Assembly (NCBI RefSeq): GCF_003112515.1
Contig: NZ_BEVZ01000005.1
Coordinates: forward strand, 248,001-312,000
DNA: 64,000 bases
Direction: 5' to 3'
Source: Streptomyces fragilis
Lineage (GTDB): Bacteria > Actinomycetota > Actinomycetes > Streptomycetales > Streptomycetaceae
The notes under the pieces were generated by a model. It saw nothing but the letters and a program-made list of their open reading frames with translations, was not told where the DNA came from and ran no database searches. Positions 34,531 to 42,990 of this stretch are shown here, piece by piece; within the stretch, counting starts at the first letter, position 1; each line of letters starts with the position of its first letter. The position numbers and the translations under genes were made by a program.

Positions 34531-35061
34531 ATGTCCGTCCTGAGGAGCCGGCGGGGCGCGCTGCGCTTCCTGCTGGCGACGGCGTTCGCCGCCGTGACCG
34601 CACCGGTCGTCGCTGCGGCCGCCTCCCGGCCGCAGGCCGTCCCCTCCCCGGCTCCGTCCCCGGCCGGGGACGGGCCGCACGCGCACCGGTATCGTCCCGG
34701 CGCCCTCGGGGCGCCGGGCGCTGCAGCCGAAGCCGTGTTCGACGAGGTCTACCGGGGTCGCCGGATCCGCGGCTTCCGCGGTCGCACCCGCGGCACCTCC
34801 TCCGGGGCGGCCGCGGACTGGCACGTCACGCTGGACGACCAGCCGCTGCACCTGATGCGCCGGGCCGACGGCTCGTACCTGAGCATGGTCGACCACTACG
34901 GCTCGTATCCCACGCCCAGGGAGGCGGCCCGTGCCGCCGTGGACCAGTTGAGTCCCGGGGAGCGGCTCAGCGGTCTGTCCCACGGGTCCGACGGTGGCAC
35001 CGGGGTTCCCGCGGCCGGCGGTGCCGCGGGAGAGGGAAGAGGGCATGACGTACACGCGTAA
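34531..35061 (+). CDS. melC1: Tyrosinase cofactor/caddie protein MelC1
   Basis: A 176-residue helper that delivers copper to tyrosinase and carries it out through the Tat pathway. The signal region RSRRGALRFLLATAFAAVTAPVVAA holds a twin arginine. The core domain shows YRGRRIRGF, WHVTLDDQPLHLMRRADGSYLSMVDHYGSYPTPREAARAAVDQL, including the His and Tyr region that lies over the tyrosinase copper site in caddie structures. The C-terminal about 30 residues are Gly-rich beyond the usual end, so the protein is longer than the typical about 146. Its last 17 bp overlap melC2, so translation is coupled. Confidence 0.94.
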   Translation: MSVLRSRRGALRFLLATAFAAVTAPVVAAAASRPQAVPSPAPSPAGDGPHAHRYRPGALGAPGAAAEAVFDEVYRGRRIRGFRGRTRGTSSGAAADWHVTLDDQPLHLMRRADGSYLSMVDHYGSYPTPREAARAAVDQLSPGERLSGLSHGSDGGTGVPAAGGAAGEGRGHDVHA

Positions 35062-35908
35062 GAACGTCAGCAGACTCACCACCGGGGAGCGCCGCCGGTT
35101 CGTCGGGGCGGTCCTCGAGCTCAAGCGCCGCGGCGAGTACGACCGGTTCGTGCTGACGCACATCGAGCACTTCGCCCCGGACGGCGAGAGCGGTCTGCGC
35201 GCCGCCCACATGACCCCGTCCTTCCTGCCCTGGCACCGCCTGTTCCTGCTGGAGTTCGAGGAGGCGCTGCAGCGGATCGACCCCGCCGTGACGCTGCCCT
35301 ACTGGGACTGGACCAGGAACCGCAGCGCCGCCGGGACGCCGTGGACCGACGACCTGCTGGGCGGCAACGGCAGGCGCTCCGACCGCCAGGTGACCACCGG
35401 GCCGTTCGCCCGCCGCGAGGGCTGGGTCCTCGACGTGAACGTCACCGATACCGACTACCTCACCCGTGACCTCGGCCGGTCGCACGATCCGATCGCGCTG
35501 CCCACCGTGCGCGACGTCGCCTCGGCGCTGGAGGACCCGGTGTACGACACCGCGCCCTGGGACTCCACCGCCACGCGCGGCTTCCGCAACAAGATCGAGG
35601 GCTGGGGCCGCGGCGCGGGCTCGGCCTCCTGGCGCAACCACAACCGGGTCCACCGCTGGATCGGCGGCACGATGCTGGGCGCCGCGTCCGTCAACGACCC
35701 GGCGTTCTGGCTCCACCACGCCTACGTCGACCTGCTGTGGACCCGCTGGCAGCAACGGCACCGCCGCTCCCGGTACCTGCCGGCCCGGCCGCCGGGGCGG
35801 CGCGACGGCCAGTTCGGCCGCATCGTCGCGCGCAGGGAGCCGGTCCCGCCGTGGGAGTTCACCCCGGCGGACATCGAGAACGTCGCGGAGATCTACGTCT
35901 ACGCCTGA
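35045..35908 (+). CDS. melC2: Tyrosinase MelC2
   Basis: A 287-residue type-3 copper enzyme that oxidises tyrosine to dopaquinone, making melanin. It has no signal peptide of its own and leaves the cell bound to MelC1. The copper A ligands are His39 (VLTHIEHF), His55 (AAHMTPSFLPWH) and His64. The copper B ligands are His199 and His203 in WRNHNRVHRWIGG and His224 in FWLHHAYVDLLW. ATG at 35045 with AGAGGGAAGAG upstream. All ligands are present, so it should be active. It is followed by a hairpin shared with the convergent chaplin gene. Confidence 0.97.
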   Translation: MTYTRKNVSRLTTGERRRFVGAVLELKRRGEYDRFVLTHIEHFAPDGESGLRAAHMTPSFLPWHRLFLLEFEEALQRIDPAVTLPYWDWTRNRSAAGTPWTDDLLGGNGRRSDRQVTTGPFARREGWVLDVNVTDTDYLTRDLGRSHDPIALPTVRDVASALEDPVYDTAPWDSTATRGFRNKIEGWGRGAGSASWRNHNRVHRWIGGTMLGAASVNDPAFWLHHAYVDLLWTRWQQRHRRSRYLPARPPGRRDGQFGRIVARREPVPPWEFTPADIENVAEIYVYA

Positions 35909-36008
35909 CGGCCGCCTTCCGCCCGTCCCCCGTGCCTCTCACGGGCTTGCGGTGGTTCCGCGGCACCGTCGGCGCAGCACGGGCGCATCACGCGGCGCGG
36001 ACGCGCGG

Positions 36009-36041
36009 GAGGGCCCCGACGGGGAAACCGTCGAGGCCCTC
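36009..36041. terminator. Bidirectional terminator between melC2 and chaplin
   Basis: Stem GAGGGCC/GGCCCTC then, after a C-A mismatch, CGACGG/CCGTCG, with a 5-nt loop. It is placed between convergent genes. Confidence 0.7.
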
Positions 36042-36074
36042 AACGCATTACCGCAAGAGCGGAACGGCGTGGTC

Positions 36075-36380
36075 TCAGCGACCGTAGCCGTGGCCCTTGT
36101 TGTTGTGGTGGTCCTTCTTGCCGTGGTCCTTCTCGAACTCGCTGTCGATCGTGCAGACGTTGCCCGCGGACGGGTTCAGCAGACCGATGATGTTGATGGT
36201 GTTGCCGCACAGGTTGATCGGGATGTTGATCGGAACCTGGATCACGTTGCCCGAGATGACACCCGGGGAACCGACGGCCTGGCCCTCGGCCTCGGCGTCC
36301 GCCAGCGCCATGCCGGCGCCACCCAGAACCACAGCACCCGTGCCCAGAGCGACAACGGCAGCCTTCGCGATGCGAGACAT
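36075..36380 (-). CDS. Short chaplin with charged His-rich tail (ChpG position)
   Basis: A 101-residue chaplin. Signal peptide MSRIAKAAVVALGTGAVVLG cleaved near ALADAE. Chaplin domain residues about 28-80 with both cysteines (INLCGNTINIIG, SAGNVCTID). An extra tail of about 20 residues (SEFEKDHGKKDHHNNKGHGY) is rich in His, Lys and Asp. Other short chaplins stop right after the domain, so the tail could bind metal or wall polymer. ATG at 36380 has AAGAAGGAG upstream. It stands tail to tail with melC2, the position of chpG in S. coelicolor. The 290-bp spacer upstream (36381-36670) shows no gene. Confidence 0.94.
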   Translation of the reverse strand: MSRIAKAAVVALGTGAVVLGGAGMALADAEAEGQAVGSPGVISGNVIQVPINIPINLCGNTINIIGLLNPSAGNVCTIDSEFEKDHGKKDHHNNKGHGYGR

Positions 36381-36670
36381 CACGTACTCCTTCTTACTCG
36401 GTGAGGTCGGCAGCAGGTCAACGCCGCCGCACTCCCCCTTCAACGCGCCTCGGTCGTCCTGGTAACGGCATGGTTCGAGGCAATCACCCGTTTTGAACAG
36501 GAGGCTGTCCCCGATGGACGAACCGTGCCCCCGAACAGGCGGAACACCACCGCCGGACGGGTGAATCCCGCCTCCGGAGAGAAACGTCCGGGCCGGACGC
36601 CGGTCGCCGGACGCCGGTCGCGACCGTGGAGACCCGCTCGGGTGTCCGAGGGCCCCCTTACCGTGACGCC

Positions 36671-37312
36671 ATGACCCAGGACAGGGGCGGCCGGCCCTAC
36701 GCGCGCAACGCGAGCGACCCGCGCCCGGTGCCCGCGCCGATGTCGGCCACCCGCGCCGGGGCGGTGGGCGGTGCGGAGGCCGGCGTGACGGCGGAACCAG
36801 GGGAGGAGGCCGGGACCGTCGCGTACGGCGTGGCCGCGGCGACCGCCGTGCTGGAGACGCTTCGGGGCCTCCTCCCGCTGACGGTCGCCGGCGCCGCGGA
36901 GCGCTTCGCCGCCCAGGGGTGGACGCCGGGCGGCCGGTCCCGGTCCGGGGACGGCGTCCCGACGGGCTGGGGCAAGGACGGTGTGCGGGCGTCGATCCTG
37001 CCGTTCGGCGACGGGGCGATCGACGTCTCCTTCGCCGTCTGGATCCGCGACGTCGACGCCTCGGGCTACTTCGACGACCTGGACGCCGTCTACGAGGAGG
37101 GCGAGCGGGTGCTGGCGGCGGTGGTGCGGCGGATCGAGCGGTCCCCGCTCGCGCGCCGCCTGCTCCCGACCGGTCAGGAGGCGACGGGAGAGGACGAGTA
37201 CATCGCGTTGCGGAGGTGGGACCTGGAGGGCCGCTGTCTCACCGCGGGCGCCGTCCAGCACGACGGCGACCTCCCGGTGATGGTCGTGATCACCCTGAAC
37301 CAGCCGGCGTGA
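36671..37312 (+). CDS. Conserved hypothetical protein
   Basis: A 213-residue protein with no recognised family. Residues 1-45 are low-complexity Ala/Gly/Pro. From about 48 on it looks folded: ATAVLETLRGLLPLTVAGAAERF, FGDGAIDVSFAVWIRDVDASGYFDDLD, YEEGERVLAAVVRRIERSPLARRLL and a final beta-like VMVVITLNQPA. This suggests an alpha/beta protein of the short uncharacterised kind common in Streptomyces. There is no signal peptide or membrane helix. ATG 36671 lacks a good ribosome site, so the true start may be ATG 36740 or later. Confidence 0.55.
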   Translation: MTQDRGGRPYARNASDPRPVPAPMSATRAGAVGGAEAGVTAEPGEEAGTVAYGVAAATAVLETLRGLLPLTVAGAAERFAAQGWTPGGRSRSGDGVPTGWGKDGVRASILPFGDGAIDVSFAVWIRDVDASGYFDDLDAVYEEGERVLAAVVRRIERSPLARRLLPTGQEATGEDEYIALRRWDLEGRCLTAGAVQHDGDLPVMVVITLNQPA

Positions 37313-37397
37313 CGCCGCGCTCCGGGGCGACACGCCGGTGAAGGCGCTTGGCCACGCCATCCTTCCGCCGCCCCGGCCGACCGGCCGGAAAAAGAAA

Positions 37398-37419
37398 TGA
37401 CCAGCGTTTCCGCTGGTCA
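37398..37419 (-). terminator. tRNA-Arg terminator
   Basis: A perfect 9-bp stem (TGACCAGCG and complement) with a 4-nt loop, followed on the minus strand by a T-rich tract (TTTCTTTTTCC). This is a textbook intrinsic terminator 11 bp after the tRNA. Confidence 0.9.
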
Positions 37420-37430
37420 GGAGGTGTTTG

Positions 37431-37503
37431 CGCCCCCGGCAGGACTCGAACCTGCGGCCAAGCGCTTAGAAGGCGCCTGCTCTATCCACTGAGCTACGGG
37501 GGC
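37431..37503 (-). tRNA. tRNA-Arg (anticodon TCT)
   Basis: A 73-nt cloverleaf on the minus strand. Acceptor GCCCCCG pairs with CGGGGGC; D arm GCTCAGTGGATAGAGC; anticodon arm GGCGC-CTTCTAA-GCGCT gives anticodon TCT for AGA codons; T arm GCAGGTTCGAGTCCTGC. The 3' CCA is not encoded, as usual in Streptomyces. Confidence 0.97.
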
Positions 37504-37811
37504 CGGTGTGCCGGCCTCTGTCGTGGTGCCCGGGTCCGGGCATGTCCGTGACGTTGCCGGGGACCAGGATAGGCGTCCCATCCTGTGCGTCCCCATCGCC
37601 TCGCCTCCGTGGCTCGTTGTGGAGGTTCGGTGAAGCGGTCCTGATAATCCCAGGCAGTACTGGTTCGCGCAGCGCTTTTCGCGCCTGACGCGCCGGGTGT
37701 TGTGCACTCGTTATGCGTGCGGCCCGGTCGTCCCTTCCGTATCCGGAGACGGCGGCACGCAGACATGCCCATATGCTTCAGAAAGTCCGTAAAATTGGGC
37801 ATTCTTCACAT
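37504..37811. promoter_or_regulatory. Divergent control region of tRNA-Arg and dynamin operon
   Basis: 308 bp without a supported protein gene. The left part must hold the tRNA promoter (a minus-strand GGATTATCAGG near 37640-37650 is a possible -10). Next to the dynamin start, ATGCCCA (37765-37771) and TGGGCAT (37796-37802) form a 7-bp inverted repeat around an AT-rich core (GTAAAATT). It is immediately followed by TCACATGTGGTGA, so an operator or a transcript starting close to the GTG is possible. Confidence 0.45.
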
Positions 37812-39470
37812 GTGGTGACCTTGGACGTACGGCCTCAGCTGCTCGACGCACTCTCCGCCCTGCGGGACCGCGTCGCCGCCGCACGCTTCCCGCTGCCGCT
37901 GGCGGGCGCCCCACGGGCCCGGGCCAACCGGGACGAGTTGCTCGCCCAGCTCGACGACTACCTGGTGCCGCGCCTGCGGGACCCGGAGGCTCCGCTGCTC
38001 GCGGTGATCGGCGGTTCGACCGGCGCGGGGAAGTCCACCCTGGTCAACTCCCTGGTGGGCCGGCAGGTCAGCGAGGCGGGGGTGCTCCGGCCCACCACCC
38101 GCACCCCGGTGCTGGTCTGTCACCCGGAGGACTGCCACTGGTTCAGCGGCATGCGGGTACTGCCCCGGCTCGCCCGGGTCAGGGGCGACGACCCGGCCGA
38201 GGATCCGGTACCGGGCCGGCGCGGCGGCATGCGCGGGACCCGGACCGGACGGGGCGAACGCAAGGCTGGCACCACGACGCAGCGGGCGCTGCGGATCGAG
38301 ACGGCCGAGACGCTGCCGCGCGGACTCGCCCTGATCGACGCCCCGGACGTGGACTCCCTGGTCGCCGAGAATCGGGTGCTGGCCGCCGAACTGGTCTGCG
38401 CCGCCGACGTCTGGATCATGGTGACCACCGCCTCCCGGTACGCCGACGCGGTGCCGTGGAACATGCTGCGCGTCGCCAAGCAGTACGACGTCACGCTGGT
38501 CACCGTCCTCGACCGGGTGCCGCACCAGGTGGTGAACGAGGTGTCCCGCCAGTACGCGGCGCTGCTCACCAAGGCCGGCCTGGGCGACGTGCCCCGCTTC
38601 ACCGTGCCGGAACTGCCCGAGTCCGCCTCCGGCGGCGGCCTGCTGCCGGCCACCGCCGTGGCCCCGCTGCGCGAGTGGCTGACCCGGCTCGCCGAGGACC
38701 CCGCGGCACGCGGCTACGCGGTGGCCCGCACCGCCCGGGGCGTGCTGGACTCGCTGCGGACCCGCATGCCGGAGCTGGCCGGCGCGGCCGCCGCCCAGTA
38801 CGCCGCCGCGCTGCGGCTCACCAACGCCGTGGACAAGGCCTACGACGCCGAGCACACCCGGGTCCGCGGCCGCATCCAGGCCGGCGCCGTCCTCGCCGGG
38901 GACGCGCTCAAGCGGTGGCGGGCCTACCCGCTCGACTGCGACCCCGCGGAGCTGCTCGACGCGCTCTGCGACAGCCTGACCGAACTGCTGCTGTGCGCCG
39001 TGACCGCCGCCGACGAACGCGCCGACGAGACGTGGCGGCGGGAGCCGGCGGCCGGTGCGCCCGGCCTGCTCGGTGACGCCCCGTCGGACGGCGGCGAGAG
39101 CGCGGAGCACCGCATCGGGATGGCCGTGCGGCGCTGGCGCCGGGAGATCGAGGAGTACGCCGAGGACGAGGTCCGCGAGCTGGAACGCGCCGCCGCGCCG
39201 GACCCGGAGGCGGTCGCCGCGCTGGCCGTCACCGCCCTGCTGGGCGGCCGCCGCGCCCGGTCCTCCGGCGAACGGCTGGCCGAACGCATCGGCCCGCACG
39301 GGGCGCTGAGGCTGCGTGACCGCGGATCGCGGCTGCTCACCTCGCTGGTGGACCGGGTGATCGGCGCCGAACGCGAACGCCGGCTGTCGCCGCTGGAGGC
39401 CCTCGACGTGCACGCCGAACCACAGGCCGAACTGATCGCCGCGCTGTCCGTACTGCAGAAGGAGAGGTGA
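37812..39470 (+). CDS. dynA: Dynamin-like GTPase DynA
   Basis: A 552-residue dynamin-like protein of the kind that, with DynB, stabilises FtsZ rings and closes sporulation septa in Streptomyces. The GTPase domain has G1 [10 protein letters not shown] (about residue 71), G2 region [14 protein letters not shown]3 [10 protein letters not shown] and a degenerate G4 [11 protein letters not shown] long helical stalk follows (residues 300-550), with no membrane helix. GTG at 37812 fits the conserved start ([18 protein letters not shown]). ATG at 37773 in frame would add 13 residues. The stop is 3 bp before dynB, so the pair is an operon. Confidence 0.88.
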   Translation: MVTLDVRPQLLDALSALRDRVAAARFPLPLAGAPRARANRDELLAQLDDYLVPRLRDPEAPLLAVIGGSTGAGKSTLVNSLVGRQVSEAGVLRPTTRTPVLVCHPEDCHWFSGMRVLPRLARVRGDDPAEDPVPGRRGGMRGTRTGRGERKAGTTTQRALRIETAETLPRGLALIDAPDVDSLVAENRVLAAELVCAADVWIMVTTASRYADAVPWNMLRVAKQYDVTLVTVLDRVPHQVVNEVSRQYAALLTKAGLGDVPRFTVPELPESASGGGLLPATAVAPLREWLTRLAEDPAARGYAVARTARGVLDSLRTRMPELAGAAAAQYAAALRLTNAVDKAYDAEHTRVRGRIQAGAVLAGDALKRWRAYPLDCDPAELLDALCDSLTELLLCAVTAADERADETWRREPAAGAPGLLGDAPSDGGESAEHRIGMAVRRWRREIEEYAEDEVRELERAAAPDPEAVAALAVTALLGGRRARSSGERLAERIGPHGALRLRDRGSRLLTSLVDRVIGAERERRLSPLEALDVHAEPQAELIAALSVLQKER

Positions 39471-39473
39471 CCG

Positions 39474-42143
39474 GTGACCGCCGTCACTGACCACGACCCC
39501 ACGGACCGCCCCGACCGCCCCGGCAAGGGGGGCGACCCCGGCCGGGAGCCCGACGGACGGGGGAGCGCCCACGCCGACGAGGCGGCGGACCCGGCCGCCG
39601 GCCACGGCGCCGACCCCGACGCGGGCGACGGGACGGGCTCCACCGGGGGCTCCGGGACGGACACGGGCGCGGGTCCGGGTACGGAACCGGGCGCGGGCCC
39701 GGGCACGAAGCCGGGTGCGGGTCCGTCCGGCTCCGACTCCGACTCGGACTCGGGTTCTGGATACGGCTCGGGCAGGGACGCGGGCGCGGGCAGAGGTTCC
39801 GGCGCGGGCAGGCCGTCCGGCACGGGACCGGGTGCGGAACCGGCCGACCCGGGCTCGGGTTACGGCCCGGGCGGGAAATCCGGCGGGGGCAGGCCTTCTG
39901 CTTCGGGCAGGGACGCGGGCGCGGCCGCCGGTACGGGCGGGGCCGCGACCGGAGGGACCGATGGGGGCCGTCGGGGTGTCCGGGGGTGGCTGCGGGCAGG
40001 TGAGGACGGCGCATCCTCCGAGCGTCAGGCCTCCCGCCGGCAGACGTCCGCCCGCCGTGACACCCCGCGGAACGCCGGCGAGGCCCCCGGCGAAGGCCGA
40101 CCCGAGAGCGGCCGTGACACCGACCCGCGTGGGGCCGGGGAGGCCCGTGGGCCACGTAAAGGCCGTGAGGCACATGAGGCGAGCGAGGCACACGCGGTGG
40201 GGGAGACGGAGGAGGACCCGGGAACGGTTCCCGGGACGCACGTGCGGCGGGTCCGGGTCGACGCCCCCGGAGCGGCCAGCGCCATGGCCGACGCCGACGG
40301 CGGGGTCCGGGCCGAGGACCGCTTCGGGGTCCGCAGGGGCGCCGCCGCACCCGGCTTCCCCGGGCCCGGCGGGTCCCTCGTCCGCCGCGCCGGCCTGGCC
40401 ACGAGCCCCCCGCAGCCACCCGTCTCCCGGCCGCTGATCTCCCGGGTGACGCCGTCCGCCTCCGCCGCCTCCACGCCGCAGGCCGCCGAACCGGTCTACG
40501 GGAGCCAGCTCCGGGGCCGCCTCGAGGCGTTGCGCGAACTGATCGGCATGTCCAGGGCACGCCTGGACAGCCGGGTCCTCGCCGAGGCCGGTCAGGTCCT
40601 GGACCGGGCCGCCGAACGCGGCTCGCTCTCCGGCCGGCACACCGTCGTCGCCATCGCGGGCGCCAGCGGCAGCGGCAAGTCACAACTGTTCAACGCCCTG
40701 GCCGGGGTCGCCATCTCGGAGACCGGCGTCCGGCGTCCCACCACCGCCGCCGCGCTGACCTGCAGCTGGAGCGACGGCGCCGCCCCGCTGATCGACCGCC
40801 TCGGCATCCCCGGACGCCTGCGCCGCCGCCCGCTGCAGAACGCGGAGGACGAGCAACGGCTGCACGGTCTGGTCCTGGTCGACCTGCCGGACCACGACTC
40901 GGCCGCCGTCCAGCACCGCGAGCAGGTGGACCGGCTGCTGAAGCTGGTCGACGCAGTGATCTGGGTCGTCGACCCGGAGAAGTACGCCGACGCGGTCCTC
41001 CACGAGCGGTACCTGCGGCCGATGGCCGGACACGCCGAGGTCACCTTCGTCGTGCTCAACCAGGTCGACCGGCTGTCCGGGGAGGCCGCCGACCAGGTCC
41101 TCGACGACCTCCGGCGGCTGCTGGACGAGGACGGCATCGCACTCAGCGAGCACGGGGAGCCCGGTGCGACCGTGCTGGCGCTGTCCGCGCTGACCGGCGA
41201 CGGCGTGGACGACCTGAAGGACGCGCTCGGCCGGTTCGTGCGCGAACGGGGCGCCGCCGCCCGGCGCATCGCCGCCGACGTGGACGCCGCCGCGGCCCGG
41301 CTGCGGCCCGCCTACACCACGGGCGTGCGGGCCGGGCTCACCGAGGAGGCGCAGGACGAGTTCGCCGACGGCTTGGCCGCCGCGGTGGGCTCCCGGGCCG
41401 CCGGTGAGGCCGCCGAACGAGCCTGGATGCGCGGCGCAAACCAGGCCTGCGGCACGCCGTGGCTGCGGCTGTGGCGCTGGTACCAGGGGCGGCGCGCCCC
41501 GCTCACCACCCGGCGGTTCGCCGTGGCCCAGCCCGCGGACGACGAGGCGACGGCCCGGCAGCGGGTGGAACAGGCGGTGCGGACGGTGACCGAGCGGGCC
41601 TGCCAGGGCATGCCCGAACCCTGGGCGCAGGCGGTGCGCGAGGCCGCGCTGCGGGCCGCCGAGGGACTGCCGGAGGAACTGGACGAACTGTCCCGGAGGT
41701 CGGCGCCGCCCGCACGCACGCCGAGACCCTTCTGGTGGCCCGCGGCGGTGCTGGTGCAGGCGGCGATGACGCTGGTCCAGGTCGTCGGGGGGCTCTGGCT
41801 GGTGGGGCAGATCGCCGGCGTGCTGGGCGCCGAACTGGGCGTCCCCGTGCTGCTGATGGTGATCGGCATCGTGGGCGGGCCGGCGGTCGAGTGGGCCTGC
41901 CGGGCGGCGGCGCGGGCCCCGGCGCGGCGCTACGGCCTGGAGGCCGAACTGCTGCTGCGGGAGGCGGCCGAGGAGTGCGGCCGGATCAAGGTGCTGGAGC
42001 CGATCGCCGAGGAGGTCGCCCGCCACCGCGAGGTGCGCGAACAGTACGGGGTGGTCAGCGGGGCCGTACCGCTGGGCCCGGGCGGCCCGGGCGGCAGCCG
42101 TTCACCCTCCCGGGTGGGGGAGTTGTCCACAGTCTCGCTCTGA
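39474..42143 (+). CDS. dynB: Dynamin-like GTPase DynB with membrane anchor
   Basis: An 889-residue membrane-bound partner of DynA. Residues 1 to about 320 are disordered: Asp/Gly/Ser repeats (TEPGAGPGTKPGAGP, SGSDSDSDSGSGYGSG), then charged Glu/Arg stretches. The GTPase domain follows: G1 GASGSGKSQLFN (about residue 398), G2 GVRRPTTAAALT, G3 VDLPDHDSA, G4 LNQVDRL, then a stalk. Two membrane helices near the C-terminus (AVLVQAAMTLVQVVGGLWLVGQ; LGVPVLLMVIGIVGGPAV) make a hairpin anchor, as described for DynB. GTG at 39474 is 3 bp after dynA, with AGGAG just before. An internal start cannot be excluded because the first third is low complexity. Confidence 0.88.
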   Translation: MTAVTDHDPTDRPDRPGKGGDPGREPDGRGSAHADEAADPAAGHGADPDAGDGTGSTGGSGTDTGAGPGTEPGAGPGTKPGAGPSGSDSDSDSGSGYGSGRDAGAGRGSGAGRPSGTGPGAEPADPGSGYGPGGKSGGGRPSASGRDAGAAAGTGGAATGGTDGGRRGVRGWLRAGEDGASSERQASRRQTSARRDTPRNAGEAPGEGRPESGRDTDPRGAGEARGPRKGREAHEASEAHAVGETEEDPGTVPGTHVRRVRVDAPGAASAMADADGGVRAEDRFGVRRGAAAPGFPGPGGSLVRRAGLATSPPQPPVSRPLISRVTPSASAASTPQAAEPVYGSQLRGRLEALRELIGMSRARLDSRVLAEAGQVLDRAAERGSLSGRHTVVAIAGASGSGKSQLFNALAGVAISETGVRRPTTAAALTCSWSDGAAPLIDRLGIPGRLRRRPLQNAEDEQRLHGLVLVDLPDHDSAAVQHREQVDRLLKLVDAVIWVVDPEKYADAVLHERYLRPMAGHAEVTFVVLNQVDRLSGEAADQVLDDLRRLLDEDGIALSEHGEPGATVLALSALTGDGVDDLKDALGRFVRERGAAARRIAADVDAAAARLRPAYTTGVRAGLTEEAQDEFADGLAAAVGSRAAGEAAERAWMRGANQACGTPWLRLWRWYQGRRAPLTTRRFAVAQPADDEATARQRVEQAVRTVTERACQGMPEPWAQAVREAALRAAEGLPEELDELSRRSAPPARTPRPFWWPAAVLVQAAMTLVQVVGGLWLVGQIAGVLGAELGVPVLLMVIGIVGGPAVEWACRAAARAPARRYGLEAELLLREAAEECGRIKVLEPIAEEVARHREVREQYGVVSGAVPLGPGGPGGSRSPSRVGELSTVSL

Positions 42144-42240
42144 GTCCACAGCCCCCGACGGGCCCGCCCCATCGGCCGCACCCTGGTGGGGAAGCCGAAC
42201 GGGACGGGCCCGTCGGCGTCCGCGGCGAAAGGGACGAGCC

Positions 42241-42789
42241 ATGAACGAGACGGTGATCTGCGCGGTGGGGAACGTGGCGACGCAGCCGGTCCACCGGGAG
42301 GACGAGCGGGGTCACGTGGCCCGCTTCCGGCTGGCCGCCACACCCCGCTACTGGGACCGGGAGAAAGCCGTGTGGCAGGACGGGCACACGAACTTCTTCA
42401 CGGTGTGGACCCGCCGCTCCCTGGCGGCGAACGTGGCCGCCTCACTGTCGGTGGGCGACCCGGTGGTGGTCCACGGCAGGCTCAAGGTGCGCACCGAGAC
42501 GCGGGACGGCCAGACCCGCAGCGACGCGGACATCGAGGCGGTCGCCGTGGGGCACGACCTGGCGCGCGGCACCTCGGCGTTCCGCCGCACCACCCGGACC
42601 GAGGCGGCGACGCCGCACGACGCCGGGGCCGGCGCGGCACGGCAGGCGCCCGCGGCGCCTCCGGCGGCCGCATGGACCCGGCCCGGTGCGCCTCCGGGTG
42701 CACCTCCCGGTGCACCTCCCGGTGCGCCTACCGGCGTGCCGGACGATCCGTGGGGCGTACACCCGCCAGCGGGCGCCTTGCTGACGTGA
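42241..42789 (+). CDS. ssbB: Single-stranded DNA-binding protein SsbB
   Basis: A 182-residue SSB paralog. The OB fold covers residues 1-110 (MNETVICAVGNVATQPVHRE, FRLAATPRYWD, FFTVWTRRSLAANVAASLSVGDPVVVHGRLKVRT). The C-terminal part is Ala/Pro-rich with four PPGA units coded by exact 12-bp repeats (42685-42732). It ends GVHPPAGALLT without the acidic DDDIPF tip that replicative SSBs use to recruit partners. That matches the second SSB of Streptomyces, needed for chromosome segregation in spores. It lies 97 bp after dynB, so DNA segregation and septum closure genes are adjacent. Confidence 0.92.
   Translation: MNETVICAVGNVATQPVHREDERGHVARFRLAATPRYWDREKAVWQDGHTNFFTVWTRRSLAANVAASLSVGDPVVVHGRLKVRTETRDGQTRSDADIEAVAVGHDLARGTSAFRRTTRTEAATPHDAGAGAARQAPAAPPAAAWTRPGAPPGAPPGAPPGAPTGVPDDPWGVHPPAGALLT
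42685..42732 (+). repeat. 12-bp coding repeat in ssbB
   Basis: Four tandem 12-base units (GGTGCGCCTCCG, GGTGCACCTCCC twice, GGTGCGCCTACC) encode Gly-Ala-Pro-Pro/Thr units in the disordered tail. Confidence 0.9.
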
Positions 42790-42990
42790 TGTCACCGGAG
42801 GTCGTCCGGATTGGCTCCGGTTGGTCCCGCTTCGGGCGGTAACAATTGCGAGTCGGAACCCCTCCCGCACCAGGCTTCCCGCGGGACGCGGCCGAGGCTT
42901 CCCTAGGATGCCGGAGTGGGTCATGGGTCGATGACGCCGCGTACGGCTCCTGCGGCCCGCGTCACCAGGCCCTGACCGGAGGGGAGTTCC

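Noticed and set aside
37417-37707. A 96-codon open frame on the minus strand containing VAQWIEQAPSKRLAAGSSPAGG
   Set aside because: This is the translation of the tRNA-Arg gene and its flank, a well-known false protein in GC-rich genomes.
37494-37802. A 102-codon minus-strand frame starting [13 protein letters not shown]
   Set aside because: It begins inside the dynA promoter repeat, runs into the tRNA, and has no ribosome site or known family.
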